A stretch of DNA of 64,000 nucleotides from Trichoplax adhaerens (taxonomy: Eukaryota > Placozoa > Uniplacotomia > Trichoplacea > Trichoplacidae): assembly GCF_000150275.1 (NCBI RefSeq), contig NW_002060957.1, positions 1,383,512-1,447,511 of the forward strand, given 5' to 3'. The position numbers and the translations under genes are program-made. Under the pieces are notes generated by a model, which was not told the origin of the DNA, made no database searches, and saw only the letters and a list, made by a program, of their open reading frames with translations. Below are positions 14,201-24,306 of the stretch, piece after piece (the first letter of the stretch is position 1; each line of letters begins with the position of its first letter).

Positions 14201-15783
14201 AATGTTTAATATTGTTTCTTGCAGCAAAATTTGTACAGTATTGTAGTGTACGAGTTCTTAATCTACTATACTATCACTGCATTTCCGTAACACGTAACTA
14301 CTGTAAATAGCTGAAATCATTTGAAGTATGTACTGATTGTCTTTGCGATGACATAATATTAATATCCTACATTTCGAATATTTAGATCAATAAAATACAT
14401 CAATGTAAACATCTTGGTATGGATACTACAAGTCAACAAACACCAAATTGATCACTCATTATTTTGCTTAGTCCTGCGAATGCTTAAGTCTGATATAATA
14501 ACTACGGCGATGATAATTTGTTTGAATTTTATAAACAGATTGAGATGTTGTTCCAAGCTCATCTATTCAAGTCATGATGACGTTATGATTAAATAATTTT
14601 GGACGTCTATTAATCTATCTTTGCGAAAGCATTAAAATACTCATTGCTATCATAATTTAATGATATGGTATGTACTGAAATCTTTTATAAGTTATGATCA
14701 AATTAAATTAAATGGTTGAAGTAGTTCACTTTAATAGCTGAAATCTCTATATCAACTGTGCTAAACGATATAAAATAAGGAAAATTTAGGACAAAACTAA
14801 TCTAGAAAAACAATAAATGACGACGCATGTTGCACGAGAATGCCAATTTTGTGTTATATATTAATATTAATGAAATAGGCTATATTCTTATTATCTTTCT
14901 ACTATTCTTGATATTTTAGTTATTGGCAAAACAATTTGGAAAATATTTCCAGTGCTAAATCGAAATTTAAACTTACCCAGATCGCAGTTAGTCCTAGAAA
15001 TTGTAGTATCGCCTTATTAAAAGAGAATAGAAATTATACCTTGACATCATAAGACTAATGTAAACTGACAATTGCAAACTTAACATTAAACTGAATTGAT
15101 AGGGCAAGCGTGAAGTAGTCACATTAAAGAACTTTCGAATTGAGTATTTGAAATTATATGTCTAGATCACAGTAGGCTTATCTTATAAGTACATTGAATA
15201 GTAATTGGTACTTTTGGTATTCAGGGAAAATGCTTAACGATGTAAGATGATTTAATTTCGTAAATTTCTTTTTAATCTATCGTAGATCTCTCTGGATTGA
15301 AGTCATTCGTACGACAATATTTTCTGCCATAACCAGTTACCAATTCCATTGAAAGAAAAGTGATCAATTTTATTTGCTTCAAATAATAAATGCATTGCGG
15401 TCTAATCTGTACCTTTATGGTAAATATCTAATTTGATTCATTTCTAATAAAAAAATTTATTCTCTCAGTTTGATAATTTAGTTATACGCTCAATTTTATT
15501 TAGATGGTTTATTGATGAAATCTTCTATAATAGTCTCTCATTAAATATCTTTCTCTCATTCAACTAGACGTAGCTCATTGTCCTACGGCTTCTTCGTTAC
15601 TGAAGTTACTGATAATTAATACAAAGGAGCTGATCAACACTTACAATTAAATTCCTATTACTTCGACGATCATATTCAAGTTTCGCTGTTATATCATAAT
15701 TAAGTTAGAATTCACACCCTACCTGAACTTTCACCAAATGACCGAGTAATAGCAACAACAGTTAGCATCAAAATCTGCCACAT
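8284..15783 (-). CDS. Receptor-like gene B: FN3-like module, stalk, TM, long cytoplasmic tail
   Basis: The exon model has fully consistent phases: 15723-15783 (ATG, signal peptide MWQILMLTVVAI..., phase 1), 12567-12884 (318 nt, FN3/cytokine-receptor-like, CNRLRITW), 11765-11922, 11017-11320 (alternative donor A|GTAATA), 10209-10349 and 9969-10058 (Thr/Ser-rich stalk, phase 1-1), and 8284-9833. The last exon holds a transmembrane helix (CYIIIVVLLGILFVLSILAC) and a tail of about 490 residues. Total is 2622 nt, 873 residues. The tail is rich in Asn, Ser and acidic residues, has Tyr motifs such as YTDL, YYDL and YENF, and carries an internal repeat. The overall plan resembles a single-pass cytokine-receptor-like protein; this is architectural inference, not homology. 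Less certain is whether the stalk/TM exons join the FN3 exons through the donor at 11016 or belong to a separate gene. No separate signal-peptide exon was found in 10350-10876. Confidence 0.55.
10851..10856 (-). terminator. Candidate poly(A) signal for gene B short form
   Basis: AATAAA on the minus strand, about 20 nt past the TAA at 10877-10879. The hexamer is common by chance in DNA this AT-rich, so this is weak support. Confidence 0.3.
10877..11320 (-). CDS. Alternative terminal exon of gene B (short anchored form)
   Basis: After the acceptor TTTTACAG at 11321 the frame (phase 0, matching exon 3) stays open for 147 codons to a TAA at 10877-10879. It encodes a Ser/Thr-rich linker and then a C-terminal hydrophobic segment (STLSIQLIWLAISCIATKLI) followed by about 18 mostly charged or polar residues. 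Joined to exons 1-3 it gives a 326-residue type I membrane protein with almost no cytoplasmic tail. An AATAAA motif lies about 20 nt after the stop. Either this is the gene's true end and the downstream TM/tail exons are another gene, or the locus makes two forms by alternative splicing and polyadenylation. Confidence 0.5.
   Translation of the reverse strand, partial: DSKISVIQRPFNQFHFNQVYSWFANTKAPSQLVSDNTTKWSFSIPSNERSEIKPDATATKTRSSATTDENTNFPCRPIICPWLYPDISPVPIESAGKPIIASNNFYYAINSTLSIQLIWLAISCIATKLILVKDVKDFTVYGKVSLK
13185..13754 (+). mobile_element. Dispersed element, copy 1 (570 bp, 5-bp target duplication)
   Basis: It starts with the hairpin TGTCACAAA-CCAGC-TTTGTGACA and ends in a CGTACTATGACT terminus. 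It is flanked on both sides by CTAGA (13180-13184 and 13755-13759), a 5-bp target-site duplication. Shared internal blocks, including a GGGATTCAGTATCCC palindrome and a TTAAATACC/TATATACCC TATA-like box, recur in copies at 39.7 kb (inverted) and 63.1 kb. There is no coding capacity. It could be a solo LTR or a non-autonomous element; the 5-bp duplication favours an integrase-mobilised element. It lies inside intron 1 of gene B. Confidence 0.75.
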
Positions 15784-18700
15784 CTTGTATCATCAGCGGC
15801 GGTAGCTGTCAAGTTATTCTATACAATTGTTGATTGTGCAATGAATTCAAATAGCTACAGTATTGAAATAACATCAAATGAATAAGTTGGCGATTTATCT
15901 TATGCTGTTAAAAGTCATAAAGCTATTAATTCATAATACCTTACGCTGCTCTTTAAATAAGAATTTTTTAATCGAATTTGATTTATGTGCAAAAGAGTTT
16001 TACTATGCAAATGGCCAATGAATGCTACTTCGATCCTTCGATCGTGTCTTTATTCAATTAAATTATACATCTAGCGTATCTTAAAATACAGTAGTTTTGC
16101 CTATCTTGTGATAAGGCGAGGCTTCATGATAATGCAAAATACATAATTTGGGCAATCCCCGGAATTATTTATTTTAATTTAATTTATTATGTGGCATCAG
16201 TTCATCCTACACACAAGGTAGGCAAAAGTAATAGTATTTCATAACACGTGTATTTATACACTGATGGTAGTTTTATACCCAAGTCTTAAGCGAGAAAAAT
16301 CATATCCTAGACTACATTAGATCACCCAGATGTGGGCGATCGATACTATTAGTATGACATCATCGACAATTAAATCATCATCGCATGTTAATTTTACAGA
16401 TTATCATTCTTCGTTACTAAGCATTTGCTCTAACTTAAACGACCAAATAGTTTGATTATATACATAATAAGAATGAAGATTTACCAGCCAAATATCAAGG
16501 CATAGATTTAGTTGAATGATTTCTTAAAGCTAGGCTTCGTCTCCATAAAGCAATTAGTGATACCTGCTTGAAATGTTAACTTACTCATCTGCTCAATACA
16601 ATCTTATCTACTTAAATTGAATCTTTGTGGAATAGAAATTGCTCACATGCCAATGTCTATTTATATAGAGAGCTAGTATGAACGATAATGATCCATGCTT
16701 TAAGATCCTAAAAGTACCGGTGAATGATAACAGGCAGCTTTAAACTTTAAGTTTGATAGTATTACACCTCTGTAGCCCTTTGTGTCGATAGATATTTGCT
16801 TTAATTATGACTCATCTGGGGACTTTTAACTTTGATTATCCACCTGTGATTGTGGGTATCCAAACAACTCTAATGTAAATAATAATTATACTAGCAAGAT
16901 ACTTGATAAAGATTTAAAATTCATCACATCAACAATACTTAAAAGGATATCCTATCCACGTTTAGTCTAAGTCTATCATGATGACGATTACATCATATTG
17001 TTATCCAATGCTTGTGTTTGTGCTTAGAATTATATCCCTAGAATCATCAATACTAAGTAATTAATAGAAGTTGTACCTCGAAGTGATTTGATTGGGCACT
17101 TAATATTATAACTTATTCCTCTTAAAAACCTTGTTGTATAGAAAATTTAACTAGGCTATCTTTATTCTTATTAAGTACTCACTGGAGCTTTTAAAGTTCA
17201 GATGACAAAACGAATGACAATTTTCCGGCGCATTGTTGAGTTCTACCTGATATTTATGATAAGAGTAGGAAATACAATCTCTGAAATATTATCCTTATGA
17301 ATCTGAGCTTTTCCAAATTATGTTCATTACGATAATGCGTATAGGAGTAATTGTAGTTCCTTATTAATTGTCATTTCTTTTAAAAATTTACTGTAAATTA
17401 AAATTTCTGATCAAGAGATACTAAGGTCTAAACAAAATATCCTATCCTATTTTGGCTCGAAAATAATTTACTTCAATACAATGCCTATAAAGTATTTCCC
17501 TATGTCCACTATACCTAGAGTCAGGTATAATACGATATGTGGTTACCTAGACGATAGCCAATAAGTTATAAATATTCATGCAGTAAATAGCCGTTTCTTA
17601 ACGATGTTGAGTAACTTCTTGTTAAGAGTTTGATATCTTTCCATACAAATTTCAGTAAGTAAATGAAGGGTAAAATTTGGGGAAAGAATTAAGTTTATTA
17701 GGAATAGGTAGCAAGGAGAGTAATCATCAGTAAACGATAGGCACATGATGAAGGATTTTAATAGAACTGAATTCTTAATTTATTGTGCTGCATATAAAGT
17801 ACTGGATCAGTACTGTAAAAGAACAAGTCAAGATTAGTAGACCGAATAGCAGGATAACAGGAGTACATAGTAAGGCATATACCGTACTTTTACCTTAAAC
17901 TGTATTATGTAGACTTCTATTGCATATACCTAATGTAAGGAAATTAACTACGGAGTATAATGCTTATATTGGGTAAGTAATATTACGTGTCTATGCAGCT
18001 ATGCATAAAACACTTGACTGTTGAAGAGTATATTATATGACAGTCAAAGAAGATTGTGTACTATTGTTTATACCGACTATGTAGATAACCTATTTCACAT
18101 TCAATATATCAATATTTTAAATTTGTCGTTAGTATTCTAATTGGTTACTTCTTGTCGTTAAATTTGATATCTACGAGTAATTAAATGCTTAAACAGAATT
18201 GAATAGGACTTGTATCTGACGAGTCTACTCGATCAGAATACAAGTTGATCGTTTACTATTAGCTACTGCTACGCATTACTCCTTAATCTGCTTCAAGATG
18301 TCATATGATTGTATTTCAACTACTGTAGCACTTAAGAAACCACTCTTTTAAAGGGCTCACAAAGCAATAATTGCACTAAAACCTCATTTTCTTTTGCAAT
18401 CCGTACTCTATTCTACGAAATATTTTTATTAACAAATTCATCACCTCTACATTCAGCCTTAAGTAGAATCAATTGCTTTAAATCGATCATTATACAATCA
18501 AGTGAGTAATTTTGAGTAAAAAAATACCACATAAATCACAACTATCTTAATTAGATTACGTATGAATCAATTGGTATAAGGCAGCATTACCAATTTAGTT
18601 TTGAAATCAAGTTTAATTTGAAGACTAATCAAAATTGCGAATTTAATGATGCATAGTCTTATTCAGCATCACATTAAAATAAGTAGACTTGATAGGATCG

Positions 18701-18858
18701 TCAGATGGACCTTGCTGGGCAATAATTTGACTTCTTTTCGAATTTTGACCAGAGCTTTCTTGATCTTATAAAGGTCTTTTTATACACTGCAGGTTAACTT
18801 TGGCATTACTTTTAATTGCTTTTCTACTGTCTAGTCTATCTTGGAACTGCCTAGTACC
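15784..18858. other. Intergenic, AT-rich; nothing recognised
   Basis: Upstream of gene B and downstream of the TM exon at 18.86 kb. A short tract at about 17.64-17.9 kb is purine-rich, but no gene, RNA or complete mobile element could be supported. Confidence 0.4.
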
Positions 18859-19154
18859 TTATGATAAAAACGTTGTGGCAGAATTTTGCTTAACACTTCC
18901 AGATAGATTTGTTGCTATTGGTAATTGTAAATTACCTTCATTCACATTATCATTGGAACTATAATGATCTGAAGGTTTATTGCCAGTAGAGCTACCGGCA
19001 CTTGTCAGTTCCATTACAGCATGACCATGCATATTAATACGCTCGCTAGATTTTCGAATACAGCAGAAGCAAATTATTATAGCAAGCCCAATCAAAATAC
19101 CTACAATGGCAACTAGTGTAATATAAAATAAAACAAGATGCGGCGATGACTTAT
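18859..19154 (-). CDS. Membrane-protein gene C: terminal TM + short tail exon
   Basis: A TTATAG acceptor opens a phase-1 exon of 296 nt ending in TAA. It encodes a strong transmembrane helix (LVAIVGILIGLAIIICFCCI) followed by RKSSERIN, a typical stop-transfer sequence, and a Ser/Asn-rich tail of about 60 residues. A plausible upstream exon ends at 19193 (AATGTGG|GTAACT, phase 1) and would supply the membrane-proximal ectodomain, but its start is unclear. Earlier exons were not found. Phase and layout match the TM exon of gene B, so it may be another single-pass receptor-like protein of the same local group. No sequence similarity in the tail was seen. Confidence 0.4.
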
Positions 19155-19193
19155 CTATAAGTTTTAAGGATAGAATAAAAAAACATAGTTACC

Positions 19194-20974
19194 CACATTG
19201 ACTTTCTGATCAATTGGAGGAAACTTTAAAATCGACAATCATCAGGCACTTAGAACTAACAGATAAAATCTCTTACTAATACTAGGTTTTGTTGCAGAAG
19301 TGATGAAAATTCTAGATGTAGTAAATAATCATTGATTTCTTGGTCGATCAGTTTCTTGATTTGTGCTGGTGATCAGTATCGCACCTGGTAAAATTATGAT
19401 TGATTAATTTTATTCATGTCATTTTAAAATTTTAATGTAATCATAATTGATACTTCGATGATGTTATAAAGGCATATAATTATCATGAAAAAAATCGAAG
19501 AGGTCATGATTCGACGGTCATTGCTCCAATCTAGGTAAGATATTTATAAAAACTTTGTTACAGTTTATGCTAAATTTATAGTAACTAATGTAAATAGTAA
19601 AAAAGAATGATTCATTCCTCGTTCACTATATCTAGTTTATTCTAATTGGTGTTGCGAAAGCCTGACCGTTTGTAACACAGCTTAAGTATCACAGAGAAAG
19701 CGAATTAGATTCGGTGCTTGTTTGGTCAATTTCTAAACCAGTCCTCTTTAAACACCGGTATCTTATTAATTTATCACAAATATTGCCGTGATTCGAAGGC
19801 AATTTTAAAATGATAATGTTTCAGTCTCAGTTAATGGAGCTAGCCCACATTTAACAGAAATAGTGAATCAATATCAGCTGAGTACAATTTACAATATGCA
19901 TCCTTTTACTGAATGATAGCCGGAATATACCAGCTATATAGGAACACCGTATCATTTCGACTTATGTAAACGCAGCAAACGTGTACCATCTAGTACCTGT
20001 CTAACGTCAATGAAAATATTTAATCACATTTACCATGCATGTCTTGTACTAATAGGAATAATAAACTAATTCTAAGTAAAGGTGCGCCTCTTCAGTGCCT
20101 TTATTCACAATAGATTACGCATAGTAAAGTATATTTTTCCGTCATACCAATTACAATTATTTTTTAAAGTACTTTACTAGGTAAAAACGACTATCCTACT
20201 TTAAAGGATTATTACTACATACTGTTAGAATAACTTCAAAACAGATTACTAGCTTTATCAGGTAAAATTATTGTAAGGATTTTGAAATTGCATAGACATC
20301 AGGAAAAGAATGCAATAATTGTTTGCATTAATGTTTTAATTGAATAGAAATTTGACTCTAAATGACATTATGGCTAGAATTTTCCAAGGTAGTTATGAAC
20401 CTTTAACACTTGAATTCATTTATGCATCGTCATGATAAAACTAGATTTAGTTGTGTATTTATATTGGTCAGCAAGTTCAGTTTGGAATTTCAAACGTTAC
20501 CTTTCGCCATGACTCTTACTTTATCATCGATTGACGTCGGCATTGCCTCCGATATTGTTTATCCTACAGATAGTGTTTTAAGCTTACTTTAGAACTCCGA
20601 GAATAGACCTTTATTAAATTGCACATCCTCCCTGACCTATAATTTCTAGTAATAAATAAACCACGTATTGAAAATGCTGTAATTTTTAAAAGAATTAATC
20701 GCATTGCCATCATTATTTAAAGGGATGCTGAATGCAAGACTAATAGAGGGTGTGTTAAATTTACTTTTGACGGTATAATTTTACTAACCCTTTGGTTGTT
20801 AGTTTCAATCATGTATTACACTATTTATAAATTGTCGCAAATGAAGAGTCCTGCCTTTCGACAAGGACTGCACAGTGAGTAAAGTAAACAAGTAATCAAC
20901 AGTAGCCACTTCGGATATATACGTATAGTAATATTTCTAAACCCTTGCGATACTACAGCGCTTACTGTATGTAG
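19194..20974. other. Mostly unassigned; probable upstream part of gene C
   Basis: No complete exon is supported. A minus-strand frame around 19.29-19.38 kb between an ACCAG acceptor and a GTAAGAG donor is protein-like, but the following intron would be only about 57 nt, shorter than any other intron here. Confidence 0.25.
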
Positions 20975-21199
20975 TACTGCTCTAAATTCAAACCCGTCCT
21001 TATTCTAAATATCAAAGTCTTTACTTCAGCTATTTATTTTTTACTGAAGGCACTTAATTTTACGGATGACGTTATTTCTTGTTCGATGCTATCTGAGAAG
21101 ATAGACAGAGTAGAAGAGGAATCGGTAGCTTCTGGAGAAGATGAACACAACAAATTAAATACATGGGAAGCTTTAAATTCTTCAATATGGTTGTACTAA
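20975..21199 (+). CDS. Possible C-terminal remnant of a retroelement polyprotein
   Basis: A 75-codon frame stays open from just after a TAG to a TAA at 21197-21199. Its end is acidic and hydrophilic (SEKIDRVEEESVASGEDEH). It stops exactly where a purine tract and an LTR begin, the position expected for the end of a retroelement ORF. No reverse transcriptase, integrase or protease motif remains visible upstream, so identity rests on position alone. Confidence 0.3.
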   Translation, partial: YCSKFKPVLILNIKVFTSAIYFLLKALNFTDDVISCSMLSEKIDRVEEESVASGEDEHNKLNTWEALNSSIWLY

Positions 21200-21210
21200 G
21201 GAAGGGGGAG
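21198..21210 (+). other. Polypurine tract before an LTR
   Basis: Thirteen uninterrupted purines (AAGGAAGGGGGAG) abut the TGTCAC start of the LTR. This is where a plus-strand primer lies next to a 3' LTR. Confidence 0.6.
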
Positions 21211-21569
21211 TGTCACGTTCTGTAATAGTTACATAATTAGTATGTTACCTTCTTTCTATATATGGTTAAATATCACGATGTTATCACGTCAGGCGTATGT
21301 AGATGTAGTTATGGTACTATATTAAGGTTATCTATATATGTATTCTCATGTTGCCATACTTGGCATGATAGTCTATTTGTAATGACTAAACTAGGGAAAC
21401 CTTTCTGTTAGTGATGATCTTGTGAGCTACGTCAGTAGATCAAAGTTCACAATAAAGAAAGTATATAAACTCTTCATTTTAACAATAAAGTTAGTTCTTC
21501 AACTTAATTACTGGGTCTCCTTGCTGAGTGCAGATCTAGTACTTGTTATAAAATTTGGAAGTTGTAACA
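21211..21569 (+). mobile_element. Long terminal repeat (359 bp) between PPT and PBS
   Basis: It begins TGTCAC and ends TTGTAACA, giving the TG...CA termini of LTRs. It contains a TATATAA box at 21462-21468 and AATAAA hexamers at 21451 and 21484. A polypurine tract lies immediately upstream and a tRNA-Leu primer-binding site two bases downstream. Having both means this LTR is shared between the end of one internal region and the start of another. Intact internal coding regions are not visible on either side. Confidence 0.7.
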
Positions 21570-21571
21570 AT

Positions 21572-21589
21572 TGGTGGCAGCGGTGGGAT
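21572..21589 (+). other. Primer-binding site complementary to tRNA-Leu
   Basis: TGGTGGCAGCGGTGGGAT begins two bases after the LTR end. It is the perfect complement of the 3' end of a eukaryotic tRNA-Leu (AAG/UAG type, ...ATCCCACCGCTGCCA plus CCA), as I know that tRNA from animals. Eighteen matching bases at exactly the right place make chance unlikely. Confidence 0.75.
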
Positions 21590-22413
21590 ACATTAAGACC
21601 GTCTGCATTTACTCCAGCAGATAAATCTAGCGTAGACTCCTTACTGAAATTACATGCTAAAAAAATGATGTTCTCACTCTTAGCCCCATCATGTTTTCTA
21701 TAAGTGAACATAGAATGAATTCCTCATCTCTCTAGAATCATTTGGTAGCTCAAATTGATCATCCACGTAAGCTATGTCGCTTAAAGTGAACGAACGAAAA
21801 CGAGGAACTTTATCAATGTTAGATAGTCCCTAGATTCACCATCACCGAACTCAAAATTGGAATCGTTATAGTGATGCAAATATCCAAAAAGTGATTTAGT
21901 ATAGCACATTGCATCAATAGTAAAAGTGTTCCTTTCCATCGCGATCGTACTAGTCACACTTTACCTTCACTTTATTAGATTAAACCTCTTTTAGTGTTCC
22001 ATGGATTAAACCTGCTATTCTAGGTCATATCTTCTCTATTACATACTCCGAAATACACTATTACCATAACATTAATTGGATGAAATCGTGACTTGTCTTT
22101 AGTAATCTACAAAAATTACTGATCTATGCATAAAATAATCCCATTTAAATTCGCATAACAAATTGAATGACAGATATTACAATTCTTTCTTGCGAAAGGA
22201 ACACCGCGATAGAATACAAATTTATATTCGTTATTTTAATGATGATTTCTAAAGTAGCAAATTATTGCTAAATTCTACAGCTTTAATGACTTTGCAAATA
22301 TTACCAAAGTTGCCCGTCTTTCTAAACTACAATACCTCAAGATACACAGATTCGCAGTGAGCATTCAAAGGTTCTTGGCAATGGCTTCGGCTTTAGTCTA
22401 TAATTTCGACATT

Positions 22414-22760
22414 CTATTTCGCCTGCAGGTCAACGATACTTTCGTAGTAATGATCATTAGACTGAACACCCGGCTCATCATATCCTTCGTCAGTACCTAG
22501 ATCGCTGGAGTCTATTTTCCCATCTTCGATGAATTTGGTATCAGCGAGATTAGTTTCGTCCTTATCTATTCCAATATGACTAGCATATGGGCAGCTATCA
22601 TCATGGTGAAAAGTTTCTCTTTCAGAAGCATCAAGTAGCTTTTGATGGTTAATAGATCCGTTTCGAGGATATTTATTATCATTCCTATCGCAATACCTAA
22701 TACAGGTATTTTCATTTTCAATAGAAGTAGAAGTTGATCTGATTATCTCTTCTTTGTGAA
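22414..22760 (-). CDS. Gene D: C-terminal acidic tail exon with Tyr motifs
   Basis: The minus-strand frame is open from a TAA at 22783-22785 to a TAG at 22414-22416, unusually long for this composition. With a start after AAAG at 22761 the exon would be phase 1, as in genes A-C, but that acceptor lacks a good pyrimidine tract. The product is hydrophilic and acidic, and ends with two tyrosine motifs, YDEP and YESIVDL, the kind bound by SH2 domains when phosphorylated (general family knowledge). It looks like the cytoplasmic end of a signalling receptor. A hydrophobic frame near 23.11-23.16 kb (SLLCITINAIALIL) ending T|GTTAAC could be its TM exon, but this is weak. Confidence 0.4.
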
Positions 22761-22785
22761 CTTTATCATTATTATCATATGTTTA

Positions 22786-24306
22786 TTAAACTATCGCCCT
22801 AAAGCGTACTTGACAACTCTGGTTAGTCGAACTCATGCTCGTGATATCAGGCGTACTTCTTCATTTAGCAACGCGTCAAAGTATTGACGTATTATTTGAT
22901 GTTTTGGGAAAGGAAAAGATCATAAGCATAAATTTATCCATTTCTGTATATCAGTTAGCGTGAGACTGTATCGTATGGATTCATTTCTTCAACCAACCGC
23001 AGGCTTTACTCCCTGTTACCATTAGCAAGGTTAGATAATATTCTTATTATCGTCGCAATTGATCCTATTTTGATACGGCATCTTTCATTCCAATCATCGG
23101 CTTGCAATAATATCAGTTAACATAAAATTAGCGCTATTGCGTTAATAGTAATACACAATAGCGATACACTTACGGCAAGTCTCGAAACGAGACATAAGAC
23201 CAGTTTTTATAAATGGAGCAGAAAGCTATACAGTTTCTAATTGGCTGCAGATAATCATTAACTTTACAAACTACTTCATTAAAGTGATTTTTTAAAGAGC
23301 AACTGTTGTCATTAAAACTCAGAGCTTAGTCCGGGCTCATAAACAAGATTAGTGAAATCGATAATAGTCATTGAACTCATAAACTGCTGGATTAAAGTTA
23401 ATGTAAAAGGGCTATTGCAGTGATTGAAAGGCGTGGTGTTGTTTTGGACCACTCAAAATATAAGTGGTGCATGGTCTTGCCCTGATTCAAAAGCACAGAT
23501 TGATGACATCATTAAATCAATCAAACGTTGCATAGCTCTAAATATATTTATGAAACGCTGTTACTATCTGTCTGACTATTACGCTTGTCGACATAATATT
23601 TCCACAAAAGATAGCGCCGCCATCATAAAGTTTCACGCCTAACTCAGAATGATTGAAAGACCATTTATTTATAACGAAAATCTCTGCAAAGAAAATTGCT
23701 TTCCAGCAAACACCATCTCACATGAGGTGGTATACGTATGCAGTAGGCTTATAGGCATACGTTAATGACACATGATAATCTGCCAAGTCTTCCACAGTGT
23801 GTGGTCATATTTTTCACATATGAAGGACCGTTATACCATCAGTCGTTATTGATAATCCTGATAATTAATAGTTTTTTGAGGTAATCACAAATGTATACTT
23901 ATTTGGTAGATAAAAGGTAATTTTCACTATAATTGGTATTGATGTAACGCGGTGTGGGTAGCATACACGTATATGAATAAAGCGCAGTGAATTTTACAAG
24001 CAGTCAGACTACATTCGCACTCAAAAATATCTTGCTAACAACTTTAGTACAACCGCACGACGGCAATCAATACATGGTAATACCAAAGTATAAAATAAAA
24101 TCCTAAAAGTTGATCTACGGGATCGATTTATTGTTTCTAATACAAAGTGGGGGATATTATAGTCCATTATAAATTTGATGCGAGCTTGGTTGCTGCAGGA
24201 CCTTCTTGATCGCTGTAATAGAATAATCAATATCGCTTAACAAACAAGCGCAAAAAGCACAGATAAATTTCTAAATAGACAATATTACATTACGACATAA
24301 AATGCA
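22786..24306. other. Unassigned stretch upstream of gene D, downstream of DNAJB11
   Basis: Contains the possible TM segment at 23.11-23.16 kb. It also holds a plus-strand open frame at 23424-23642 that lacks ATG and a usable acceptor. No gene is confirmed. Confidence 0.3.

Noticed and set aside
20410-20592. Plus-strand 60-codon frame
   Set aside because: No conserved pattern, non-ATG start, no neighbouring exon.
21422-21711. Overlapping frames on both strands at the LTR
   Set aside because: They read through LTR, TATA box and primer-binding site, so they are chance frames.
23424-23642. Cys-containing plus-strand frame
   Set aside because: No ATG; the nearest acceptor is followed by an in-frame TGA; no partner exon.
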